A DNA stretch of 64,000 nt, from positions 9,734,001-9,798,000 of the forward strand of contig NC_048554.1 of the NCBI RefSeq assembly GCF_902806685.2. The letters run 5' to 3'. Below the pieces are notes generated by a model. That model ran no database searches, had not been told where the DNA came from, and was given only the letters and a program-made list of their open reading frames with translations. How positions within the stretch are numbered: the stretch's first letter is position 1; every line of letters begins with the position of its first letter. Positions 58,801 through 64,000 of this stretch are shown here, piece after piece. The translations under genes and the position numbers were made by a program. Origin of the DNA: Maniola hyperantus (taxonomy: Eukaryota; Arthropoda; Insecta; Lepidoptera; Nymphalidae).

Positions 58801-61260
58801 GGTAAATATTTTTTTTAGGGTAGCTCCGCTAGGTACATGTAAAGTGGGGATGATTTTTTTTTCTCGTCTACCCCATAGTGTGGGGTATCGTTGAATAGGT
58901 CTTTTATGTAATATATTAGTAGTAGTATTATAGTATTTTATGTAAAATACTATGGGTGTGGGAACGTCATTTTTCTATTTCTAGATCCGTTTGTAAAATA
59001 TGATGTTTTAAAGTGCTAATTTTTATTAGAGTCAAGTGTCCCCCGTCCGCCCCTCTATCAGCCAAATGGTAGTAGGTATATAGTAACGTGAAAAAATTCA
59101 CAGCAGTAGTATATATGATCAATTTTAAAGGAAAACTTTTATGGCTAAGTAGGGTTCACAGGTTAAGGAGTTGTTTTTCGAGGATTGTGACTACGGAACC
59201 CTACACTGCGCGTGGCCCGCCACGCACTTGGCCGGTTTGTAATTATTTCCAAACGATTTTCATCTATGCGGGCTAAATATCGAGAAGAGTAGCCAGTATC
59301 AAATTGAAACATCAACTGTTATCATTTATTAGCGCACATCTATAACATAAAACTACTTTTTATAAGCTAGTTATGTTATAAAAAAACTAACTATTAGATT
59401 CCGAAAATTAAATTATTTAGTTTTTGCCAAAATAGCCTTGCTTTTCGTAACTTGATAGAAACCGAACCGGAACGACTCGTTCCGACTTTAGCCGGGCCAT
59501 ATAGGTACCTACGGTTATATAAAAGGAAAAGGTGACTGACTGACTGACTGACTGATCTATCAACGCACAGCTCAAACTACTGGACGGATCGGGCTGAAGT
59601 TTGGCATGCAGATAGCTATTATGACGTAGGCATCCGCTAAGAAAGGATTTTTGGAAATTCAAATAGAGTTTTGAAATTTTTGTAGTCCACGCGGACGAAG
59701 TCGCGAGCATAAGCTAGTAATATTATATAACCGATTTGTCCATATTGTCCATCTGAAATAATATATCTTAGTATTTTTAAATAGGTGCAGTAGTTCCGGA
59801 GATTACACATTGTATACAAAGTTACAAACTCATAAAATTCGGACTCTGTCTTTATAATTTACTAGCTTATTGCCGCGACTTAATCCACGTGGACTATAAC
59901 AATTGCAAGCCCCTATTTTACCCCCTCAGGGGTTGAATTTTTAAACATCCTTTCTTAGCAGATGTCTACGTTATAACAGCTATCTGCATCCCAAATTTCA
60001 GTCCGATCCGTCAAGTAGTTTGAGCTGTGCGTTGATGGATCAGTTAGTCAGTCAGTCAGTCAGCTTTTCCTTTTAAATATATAAAGATTAGTAAGTAGGT
60101 AATAAGACTATAGATTATCACGAAATATTTCTGCAACCTACCTAATTTCAAGAATGTTATTTTTATTTTTATTGTTTCTTTATCTACCTAACCCAGATTT
60201 AAAAGTCCTTCGGATTCTTTGACAACTTTCGTAAAATAAATGTTCCTACAGTAGTACGTGACAGTTAGAGATGGCAATAGGGTTGTGAGGGGGGGAGACG
60301 CCCCGCACACCAGCACGTAACCCGCCCTAAACCAGGTTAGCGCGGGGGCTGTGCGGGTATACCCCGGGCGTCCCCACCACGATTGCCATCTCGCGTCCAT
60401 AAGACCCGGCGCGGCGGCTGAAATAACAATACTTAGGTATCTTAGATAATAATATCAGAAAGTCAAAGTTAGATTATTATAACTCCAACTTTATGAAATA
60501 GTTATTATAATAATTTGTCTATTTATTTGCTTTTGCGCAGGTCACGCCATAACCACCGAACCGATTGAGATGAACTTTCACGGTTCAAATACTGAAATGC
60601 AAATGTTGCATGCACACTCCGGACCTGAATTCAGGATATAAATTGATTTCTTTCTACTTGAAGTTAGCCCTTGCCTGCGATTTCATCGCGGTGGTAAGAG
60701 ATGATGATGATGCAGTCTAAGATGAAAGCGGATTACCCCATAAAAGGTAGTTTTTTCTGAAAATTATGTTCATAATGGTCGTTGAACATTATATTTCAGG
60801 CAAGACTAAGATGTATTATTAGAATTCACAGTTATTTTCACGATATAATATATCGACTTGACTTTTATTAAACTTGTAAATCTAATTACAAAAAAATAAA
60901 AACCGACTTCGTTACACAAACACTAAAAATTGAAAAATAATTTAATTTATTACCGAATATATTATGTACACAAGAGTTAATATAGTTCCATAATAATACT
61001 TTTTGGTGCCGGTGGAAGGGTATGGCAGTTTTATAAAACCTTTACAATATTTATTTATATTTTATTTCGCAGGCTATGTGGGAGCAAGAACTAGTTGTGG
61101 TAGAATAGAAAAGAATCATTTTTTATTCAAATAAACATTTAGAATCGTCAAAGAATTCCACTTTATAACCATTTTAAGATTACAATTCGTCAAACTACTC
61201 ACCAATAAAAAAAGTCATCAATTGGCATGTCGCTGTGTTGTTGAGCATAGTCCAAAACAT
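40740..61260 (-). CDS. secreted neutral (pancreatic-type) lipase, 8 exons, 334 aa
   Basis: Exons, 5' to 3' on the minus strand: 61260-61203, 50414-50315, 49456-49308, 48870-48804, 46835-46642, 45604-45386, 41130-40977, 40803-40740. Every junction is GT-AG, every phase matches and the sum is 1005 nt. It would hydrolyse ester bonds of glycerolipids outside the cell. Residues 1-25 resemble a signal peptide, followed by a Cys-rich segment (GDCDTCCP) and DIQYKLFTRENP. The fold core runs from RPTVIYLYGFSEAV to the C-terminus. The triad is Ser163 in GFSLGAEAAG, Asp192 in GLDPAYPGY and His267 in CSHNRAW, all present. FVDVLHTNPG and DFYPNSGQWIQPGC are family signatures. In the strand before the catalytic Ser the usual HGF reads YGF. 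It ends TNDKPPFARNGP, like other insect lipases. Exon 1 is the least certain part; exons 2-8 are strong. Confidence 0.88.
40977..41130 (-). CDS. lipase exon 7 (catalytic His)
   Basis: Acceptor AATTTTTCAG, donor TTACC|GTAAGT. Phase 1 to 2. It encodes YGCSHNRAWRLYVESIGNP, then GFPATLCRDWTSATASCSFE and VDGYMGFGAEL. The CSH.RA motif carries the catalytic His. The plain ORF in another frame here is a shadow. Confidence 0.88.
41165..41405 (+). repeat. dispersed repeat (CCGATAAAGCCATGCCGCC type)
   Basis: TTACCACCCTACCGATAAAG, GCGATTTAGCGTTCCGGTAC, GATGCCGTGTAAACCAAAG, TTAGCCCGCTTCCATCATAG and CCATCAGGTGAGATTGCAGT make a non-coding unit of a type I have seen repeated in lepidopteran DNA. It ends just outside lipase exon 7. 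Confidence 0.45.
41445..41665 (+). repeat. tRNA-headed SINE, second family, 5'-truncated
   Basis: GGAGGTCGGGAATTCGGCCCC, CTACATGCCTGAGAGTTTTTC and GGCGATGGGTTGACCATAATGATG, in lipase intron 6. Confidence 0.6.
42035..42205 (-). repeat. GGTTCCGTA dispersed repeat, partial
   Basis: CAAGAATCATGAAATTTGGTAGG through CGACTGTGGTACGGAACCCT to CTGGACCGATTTTTT; see 4055. Confidence 0.55.
42562..42880 (-). repeat. GGTTCCGTA dispersed repeat, partial
   Basis: TTAGGTTTCCGTACCTCAAAAGG, a (GTCT)n-like core and GGGTATCATATGAAAGGGC; see 4055. A Helitron-like fragment follows at about 42890-43000. Confidence 0.55.
43614..43672. repeat. small palindromic element
   Basis: TTGGTGTCACAGATAAAAAC and TTTTCATCTGTGACACCACT form inverted ends of about 13 bp around a 30-base spacer. 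Confidence 0.5.
44296..44395 (-). repeat. tRNA-derived SINE, first family, truncated
   Basis: GCTTGTGCTAGGAGTAGGTACG, GGGGTTTGAACCGTCGACC (box B reversed) and CGGTTTTCAGTCCAATCC; see 13015. Confidence 0.65.
44773..45232 (+). repeat. GGTTCCGTA dispersed repeat
   Basis: Nearly complete copy from CCGGCCAAGTGCGAGTCAGG to AACCCTCATTGCGCG. The last 60 bases repeat the 5' end in inverted orientation (ACTCGCACTTGGCCAG), so the copy has inverted termini. Confidence 0.65.
45386..45604 (-). CDS. lipase exon 6 (catalytic Asp)
   Basis: Acceptor CCTCTTCTTAAAG, donor TATTTTT|GTAAGT. It encodes GLDPAYPGYNLGGQENHLAR, GDAIFVDVLHTNPGIFGF, DVDFYPNSGQWIQPGC and DELVKNRELSYF. Reading past the donor would give a spurious C-terminus; phase and the CSH motif show that exon 7 follows. 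Confidence 0.9.
45640..45765 (+). repeat. Helitron-like repeat, internally deleted
   Basis: AAGAAAAAGGTGACTGACTG then directly GGGTGTAAAATAGGGG and GACGAAGTCGCAGGCATAAGCTAGT. It begins about 35 bases outside lipase exon 6. Confidence 0.5.
46642..46835 (-). CDS. lipase exon 5 (catalytic Ser)
   Basis: Acceptor CTTTTCCTTCAAG, donor ATCACAG|GTAAGA. It encodes YISAVRNTRYMGMRLADFVE, then HVIGFSLGAEAAGFAGKIL and KLKLGRIT. GFSLG is the nucleophile elbow. Confidence 0.9.
47150..47580 (+). mobile_element. LINE 3'-end fragment (class uncertain)
   Basis: GGACAAGAGAAGAACAAAAC, ACTCATGGAAAAACCTGGAG and GAACGAGATTTAAATTAATTG followed by an ATTTATTTATTTAT run resemble a LINE C-terminus (..LMEKLE.AFASEDAL..) with its tail. 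Frames are broken. It lies in lipase intron 4. Confidence 0.35.
48209..48340. mobile_element. MITE with GGCCCACTTGCACAAG inverted ends
   Basis: Left GGCCCACTTGCACAAG and right CTTGTGCAAGTGGGCC are perfect 16-bp inverted repeats. Inner AT-rich arms (AATTTAACTAAATCA) are also repeated. No ORF. Confidence 0.75.
48652..48780. mobile_element. GC-rich palindromic MITE
   Basis: GAGATGGCAATCTGGG and CCCCGATTGCTATTTC ends around CCGCACACCCGCACGTCACC and GGTTAGCGCGGGGG. It ends 24 bases before lipase exon 4. Related copies at 6138, 50219 and 60268. Confidence 0.65.
48804..48870 (-). CDS. lipase exon 4
   Basis: Acceptor TTTCTTTCAG, donor CCATG|GTAAGT. It encodes FLRNGDYNFIAVDWSRLIVF and PW across the junction, matching the GDYNVI.VDWS strand of the family. 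Only 67 nt, found by motif. Confidence 0.88.
49308..49456 (-). CDS. lipase exon 3
   Basis: Acceptor TTTTTCTAG, donor AAAGTG|GTGAGG. It encodes ENPIYHDSIIPGDKRALYAT, RFSTSRPTVIYLYGFSEAV and GASTTMLKS. The HG(F/W) motif of lipases, whose His lies near the oxyanion hole, is YGF here. Confidence 0.88.
49495..49765 (+). mobile_element. RTE-clade LINE 3' end with (GAT)n tail
   Basis: It reads VAKLKWQWAGHI, DRRWGPKVLEWRPRTGRRSV, TRWTDDIRRVAGSRWIQAAQ and VWKALQETYVQQWTS across slightly shifted frames, then stop and GATGATGATGATG. This is the standard C-terminus of RTE elements. Confidence 0.82.
49928..50098. repeat. short MITE (TTTCTGCCGTGTA end)
   Basis: ACGCGCCAGAAAATAATG start, GGAGATAGCGGATTTGTAAAG core and ACTTTCTGCCGTGTA end; see 23516. 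Confidence 0.55.
50219..50301. repeat. GC-rich MITE remnant
   Basis: GTTGAGACGGCAATCGGGG, CCCGCATAGCTCTCGCGC and AAGCGCGGGTGACC; ends 14 bases beyond lipase exon 2. Confidence 0.5.
50315..50414 (-). CDS. lipase exon 2
   Basis: Acceptor CCATGCTTTCAG, donor ACTAG|GTACGT, phase 1 to 2. It encodes ITQVCFMPAPVGDCDTCCPR and DDVIDIQYKLFTR. The LFTRENP junction with exon 3 is a strong lipase signature. The Cys cluster is in the segment between the signal peptide and the catalytic domain. Confidence 0.85.
50540..50945 (-). mobile_element. jockey-clade LINE fragment (RT C-terminus)
   Basis: One open stretch reads FLFWAYGAQLWGSACDSS, LNILQRMQNIILLSIANTPW and FITNEELHQNLNVISIKEEV, the thumb/C-terminal part of jockey reverse transcriptases. 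Truncated at both ends. Confidence 0.82.
51366..51570 (-). repeat. tRNA-headed SINE, second family
   Basis: TTAGTTTGCCACGCCTGGCC, CCTCACGATGTTTTCCTTCAC and ACCCGGGATCGAACCCCTGAC; see 20711. Confidence 0.65.
52083..52296 (+). repeat. Copia 5' LTR
   Basis: It starts TGATGGAAGCCAGAG and ends TTTAATTCCTACA. It contains AT-rich promoter-like sequence (TGTATATTAATAG). Confidence 0.92.
52297..52307 (+). promoter_or_regulatory. primer-binding site, initiator Met tRNA type
   Basis: TGGTAGCAGAG directly after the 5' LTR is complementary to the 3' end (CTCTGCTACCA) of animal initiator methionine tRNA. Confidence 0.8.
52424..56332 (+). CDS. Copia Gag-Pol polyprotein, 1302 aa
   Basis: Domain order is that of Ty1/copia. 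Gag comprises KLSGRDNYSTWKFAVQTYLE near residue 13 and the zinc knuckle CYNCNKFGHISKFC near 208. Aspartic protease WYIDSGASVHMT is near 253; the pre-integrase region has WHQRLAHLN and CLQGKQTRQPF. Integrase has Asp (HSDICGPM, about 447), Asp (RSDNGRE, about 511) and Glu (NGRAERMN, about 545). Reverse transcriptase has KARLVIKGYKQ, MDAVTAFLQGDVEEEIYM and the catalytic YVDDLL near 976. RNase H has YCDADWASNPEDRRSCTGY and SSTEAEYMSL, about 1143-1200. Single frame, no stop between gag and pol, so Gag excess must come from another mechanism. The last seven codons and stop lie inside the 3' LTR. Confidence 0.95.
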   Translation: MSLISNNSFSIEKLSGRDNYSTWKFAVQTYLEHEELWECITGKQVDPLKDKKARSKIILLVDPINYVHIEECTSAKQVWDNLSKAFSDSGLTRKVGLLKTLITTTLDNSNSIEDYVNKIMSTAHKLRSINFKIDDEWLGTLLLAGLPDTYKPMLMALESSGITISADAVKTKILQDVKPSSSAAFYISKSQNIKNNSSNKGKSKGPRCYNCNKFGHISKFCRNKDRKSENKSNNSGFVAAFSAVSVNDEHSWYIDSGASVHMTKHKEWLSDVCLPSQSHVRIADDKVLKVELCGSTTITIPGTNGSSNKIKVNNVFYVPDLATNLLSVSKIIENGCKIEFSNNGCRILNDKEVIVATANCFNGTYKLNTSESRGFSAVTDNSNFLWHQRLAHLNFNDLYKLQDCALGINLTKQKEDVLCTPCLQGKQTRQPFKHVGSRANDLLELIHSDICGPMETLSLGGARYFITFVDDYSGKVFVYTLANKSEALKKFQEFKSSVENELNKSIKILRSDNGREYVNRSFEKFLKDSGITHQTSNPYTPEQNGRAERMNRTLIERAKCMLFNACLQKEYWAEAILTAAYITNRSPSRALAGITPYEKWTGFKPDISHLRVFGCKAMVHIPKERRLKWDSKSSEMIFVGYSNTTKGYRLYNPKAKRVIMSRDVVFIESSAKVSESVKPIEKNYNKVDIILTSESPNLPSTSTASEAAEPNLSTSYDDSKDDEYNPDFTDCTSDSSISPITPRTSMSHVTVRTRKQKQNDDSPLSLMCFNNEMAMSVLDSDPQSTEEALQSDQAPQWKNAMDVEYESLIKNNTWVLVDLPVGKKAIPCKWIFKTKTNENGEITRYKARLVIKGYKQRKNIDYQEVFAPVIRYSSLRYLMSLAVKYELKIHQMDAVTAFLQGDVEEEIYMCQPPLYEQEGNKVCHLIKSIYGLKQASRQWNKKLNNVLIDIGLLRSKVDPCIYYLVKRDNDIFYIAVYVDDLLCFYNCEETLHFIRNKLTETFSMKDIGEAKHCIGLRIHRDKQKLQLDQSLYIERMLQRFGMSDCKPVNTPCDTSSKLIPAKDDSEILTNIPYHEAVGCLLYLSQGTRPDISYAVNTLSRFNNKPTKEHWIALKRVMRYLKGSINMKLNYIKSNEDYITGYCDADWASNPEDRRSCTGYVFLFQGSAVTWNSKRQLTVALSSTEAEYMSLTSAIQEGLWLKQLDAELRSFIAIQPLIVYCDNQSTIRLSGNDVYHSRSKHIDVRYHFIREKVSSGEVTINYKGTDAMVADVLTKGLPLAKHTFCSSAMGVRSGQDDGSQSLK
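56308..56521 (+). repeat. Copia 3' LTR
   Basis: Same length and, as read, the same sequence as 52083-52296; flanked on the right by the GAAAT duplication. Confidence 0.92.
56722..56890 (-). repeat. tRNA-derived SINE, first family
   Basis: GAATATTAGCCATATTAAATG, AGCGTCAGGCTTGTGCTAGG, TTTTGAACCGTCGACCTTTCG and GATTGAGCTATTGAGGCTCT; complete reverse copy of 13015. Confidence 0.7.
57442..57660 (+). repeat. Helitron-like repeat, second subfamily
   Basis: ATAAAAGGAAAAGCTGACTG, ACTACTAGATGGATCGTGC and the end GTACGAAGTTGCGGGCATAAGCTAGTT. Confidence 0.55.
58670..59240. repeat. long repeat sharing termini with the GGTTCCGTA family
   Basis: It starts TTAGGGTTCCGTAGTAAGC and ends GACTACGGAACCCTACACTGCGCG then CGCACTTGGCCGGTTT. 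The interior (GTCCGTCCGTCC, CTACCCCATAGTGTGGGGTA, GGGTAGCTCCGC) differs from the family at 4055. Non-coding. Confidence 0.5.
59517..59720 (+). repeat. Helitron-like repeat, second subfamily
   Basis: ATATAAAAGGAAAAGGTGAC, ACTACTGGACGGATCGGGC and the end GACGAAGTCGCGAGCATAAGCTAGT. Confidence 0.6.
59858..60095 (-). repeat. Helitron-like repeat, second subfamily
   Basis: Reverse copy: ACTAGCTTATTGCCGCGACTT at the left, then CCCCTATTTTACCCCCTCAG and GTTTGAGCTGTGCGTTGATG, ending CAGTCAGCTTTTCCTTTTAAA. Head to head with the copy at 59517. Confidence 0.6.
60268..60392. mobile_element. GC-rich palindromic MITE
   Basis: The ends GAGATGGCAAT and ATTGCCATCTC are perfect 11-bp inverted repeats. The core contains GCGGGGGCTGTGCGGGTATAC. 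Best copy of the family. Confidence 0.75.
61203..61260 (-). CDS. lipase exon 1 (candidate signal-peptide exon)
   Basis: The ATG at 61260-61258 opens 19 codons (MFWTMLNNTATCQLMTFFI) before the donor TTATTG|GTGAGT in phase 1. The leftover G plus GC of exon 2 gives Gly and continues ITQVCF. The hydrophobic LMTFFIGITQVCF across the junction fits a signal-peptide core, and the total becomes 334 aa, the family's usual size. It was selected by phase and hydrophobicity only; another first exon could exist. Confidence 0.5.
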
Positions 61261-64000
61261 TTTAAAATATCCACTTTTCCGCGCGTATTGGTAAATATTT
61301 CACATACATTTTATCACAAATCTGATCCGAGATTAATTGGTACACCAATATACACTGCACCAGTACACATTTCGATTAACAGATAAAAAACTTTTTCGAT
61401 TATTAAAGTTTTTTTATATAGATTTCGTATGTATGCAATCTGTAAAGAAACCCATAGAAAAAAGCCTTATTCAAAACACGGCAATCGCACACGGATATCC
61501 ACTTCTATATAAGATGAGATTGTTCTATACGTAATTTTTCTTCAAGCGTCTACTTCGGAGCTCCTTTATTTATAAACGACGACGAGCATAAATAAATAAC
61601 ACGAATAATTTAATTCAATTTCAATCTATTCAGCGTTCAAGATATTTTTCAAGACTAAGTCTCTGCTATCGCACCGCTCGTTCACGGTACCCGAATGTTA
61701 TGCAAATAATTTGTTTTGTTATTTTGTTTTATCTCCGATAATGGTAGATTAGCCATAGAACCGCGGTATGCAATAGCACTCTGTCGAATCGATTACTTCG
61801 ACGTCTTATTGAGAGATAAATTGGTAAGAAATAAGAATAAAATTATTGTATCTGATGCCATGATAGATTTGATAGTGACGATGCCTGTGATTCCGTTCGC
61901 GTAATGCAAGCATCTAATACTTAGATCTTTCAATATGACGTATTTTTTAAGAAAGTGCCCTAAGAAAACTTTATTATTATTATCATCAAGAACTAATATA
62001 AGTACTTACATAAAAAACTCACTCACTCACTGACTCATTAACGCCCAGCCCAAACCCTAGTCTAAAAGTTGAATTTTTTACAGACCTTTCCTTTATATTG
62101 TAGACAAGAAGTAAAGTTAGCACTTTCCTAATTTGCCATAGGAGTGAAATCGCTGGAGGTGAACCATCTCGATTAAACACGTTTTAATTTTTTTTTAAAT
62201 CAGTCCAATCGTTTTAGTTGAGACAGACAGACAAAACACCTCTTTTTGCATGTCATGTCAAAGTATAAATTTTTTAACTTTAAGGGTGTCTGGCAGGGGA
62301 TTGCCATGATACTAGAATCTGGCAATGCATGACCTGATTTCTAATAGGTCTGAAGAAAATATAAAATATATACTTCATACTTTGACGTAAAAAAAATTTA
62401 CACCTTTTATTACCTGTTATCTCCCAAAGCCACCATGATCCAAAAAAACGTTCCTCCCAGTGGCGGGGACAACATGCAGAGAAACTTTCCGCTTTTATAA
62501 AATAACGAAGGTCTGGCACGAGCTGTCTCTTAGTCCATAACCAACGTGATTTGCCCGCCGCTTTTGAGTTAGGTTTTTCACTCGCACCATTGTCAATTCG
62601 CGGCCCAGTAACAAGGTCGTATCATCGTATGGGTTAAGTGTACGTCGTACGCAATTCAGCGAGAAGCTACTTATAACTTACTAATGTAGGTACCTTTTAA
62701 GTAAAGTAAGGAAAATTTGTACCTTTATAGTTTTATTCCAATCAGCAATTCAACGTACAGAAGCTACTTCCATCTCAATTTTATATTAATGATGATTGTC
62801 ATTACAGTAATTGAATCTAACAACCGGCTTATCATGTTCAATTGTATTATTAAAGTTAATTCTATTTGCGTTTATAAAAATTATTTTTAGTTACACTCGC
62901 CCCTGTTCTACTTGTCGTTTGTCGAGTCTGGATTTAAATCGGATGTTCCAGTGGCAGAACATTAATATATATATATAGCTCTTCGTGCTGATGCACTGAC
63001 TGACTCACTCACTCATTGATCACCTCTCCTGAACATTTTTGTATGGAAAAATTTTTTTTCACTGACGGTTTCGTATAGAGGACAAAAATTCATTCGGAGG
63101 AAAAATACGGAGAGAGCTGATGATTGAGGATTTCGGAGACGGAATTGCTTGAGCAAATGACACTCGAAACGTCATCTAATTGCCAGTGAGCTGAAAAAAA
63201 ATTCAAAATGGCGAAAAAAAGATGTCTGCCATACAAATTTCGTCGGTGTCCATCTTGGAGAGTATAAAAGATGGAAGAGTGGTTTCTTAGCAAAAGATGA
63301 TCAGGATCCGAGGGCAAACCGACGAATAGAAAAAAAATTCAAGATGGCGGAATTTATTTTTCCATACAAAATATATGGACGACCAAAGTATTAAAAAAAA
63401 CTTATTTAAGACAAGGTCCGCGTATTGTAAAAGCAACGCTGCATGCTCGCGGACCACTTCAGTGGTCCGCGCACCCACGCGCTCTACTAGTTTTATATGA
63501 AGCTATTCACACTTGTCGGCAGTCGGAAACCGATTTTGTGTCAAAATGTACCAGCTGCCACTGGAACATCAAGCGACAAACCGCAAACGACACGTGGGAA
63601 CTGGGGGTTAAAGACAACGCATAGAGTCAGCGTGGTGCCGAGTCTTTTTATTTTAATAATAACAAATTACTTAAATTCAGCTTTATAGACATAAGACATT
63701 GTAAGTAGATAGTTGAAATTGGTATACTGAAAAAAATGAGGAGATTCGAAGGACCCACGCCGCCGCCGCCTTTGTCTACAAGTCGTAATAAAAAAATTAA
63801 AAAACACGACTGTCCTGCAAGATCGAACTAAAAAGTACAAATTTTCACATCACAGCCAAGCTGTTATCAAGAAGCTGCGTCTCAGTTCCACTCCAGTCTG
63901 CCGATATGAGAGATACTTGCAGCCCGGAGACGGACATTACTACTTTTTTTACGACTTTTTATCCCGGAAAGCAAATAATTGCCACGGTATTTTTTTAAAT
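61261..64000. other. right flank, no supported gene
   Basis: It contains the half foldback element (62245-62545), AT-rich sequence, a repeat-like block at about 62930-63490 (GACTGACTCACTCACTC, AATGGCGAAAAAAAGATG) and the start of a Helitron-like fragment (about 63895-64000). The lipase promoter should lie at its left edge; no TATA box is convincing. Confidence 0.5.
62245..62545. mobile_element. half copy of the foldback element
   Basis: AAGGGTGTCTGGCAGGGGATTGCC, CAAAGCCACCATGATCCAA, CGTTCCTCCCAGTGGCGGGG and AAGGTCTGGCACGAGCTGTC match the centre and right arm of 3118-3745. Confidence 0.65.

Larger units (their letters stand above)
50415..61202 (-). other. lipase intron 1 (10.8 kb)
   Basis: It contains a jockey-type LINE scrap (50540-50945), a SINE (51366-51570), an intact Copia element (52083-56521), a SINE (56722-56890), Helitron-like copies (57442-57660, 59517-59720, 59858-60095), a long repeat (58670-59240) and a GC-rich MITE (60268-60392). 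No other gene is supported. Confidence 0.55.

Noticed and set aside
62280..62519. 79-codon minus-strand ORF
   Set aside because: Lies within the half foldback element; same sequence is non-coding at 3411-3745.
63497..63688. 63-codon ORF at the right end
   Set aside because: No domain, no splice or poly(A) context I would trust; surroundings look repeat-derived.

Overview
The window looks like a piece of a lepidopteran (moth or butterfly) nuclear genome. Evidence: intron-split genes with GT-AG junctions; AT-rich non-coding DNA full of short AGGTAGGTA/TACCTACC strings; and dense dispersed repeats of types common in Lepidoptera. These include tRNA-headed SINEs, Helitron-like pieces ending in a GACGAAGTCGCGGGC...CTAGT block, RTE-clade LINE tails, jockey/I/R1-type LINEs and several MITEs. 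No bacterial operons, CRISPR arrays or rRNA are seen.

Layout, left to right. (1) 574-925 (+): a two-exon gene for a 67-residue single-pass membrane protein, not recognised. (2) 975-8130: intergenic, with a large foldback element at 3118-3745 and other repeats. (3) About 8144-29321 (+): a malate dehydrogenase-like gene that I reconstruct in seven exons. Its catalytic residues are gone, so it looks like an MDH pseudoenzyme with a long N-terminal extension. Its largest intron carries an almost intact full-length LINE in antisense (13701-19131, 13-bp target duplication). A decayed partial copy of exon 6 lies just upstream of exon 6, and a second, diverged version of the last exon with its own poly(A) signal lies at 30672-30933. 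(4) 32.7-36.5 kb (-): a decayed R1/LOA-type LINE. (5) 36.5-40.6 kb: intergenic, repeats only. (6) 40740-61260 (-): a secreted neutral (pancreatic-type) lipase that I reconstruct in eight short exons giving a 334-residue protein with a complete Ser-Asp-His triad. Its first intron (10.8 kb) holds an intact Copia retrotransposon (52083-56521) with apparently identical LTRs and a 5-bp target duplication. (7) 61.3-64 kb: repeats and unassigned sequence.

The host genes are not functionally linked as far as the sequence shows: a small membrane protein, an MDH-fold protein probably recruited to a non-enzymatic or altered role, and an extracellular lipase. Most of the DNA between exons is transposon-derived. 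No defence system, toxin system or viral genome was recognised. The most unusual item is the MDH-like locus, with lost catalysis, local exon duplications and two possible C-termini. All similarity statements come from motif recognition by eye, without database searches. Exon joins are inferred from reading-frame phase and splice signals.
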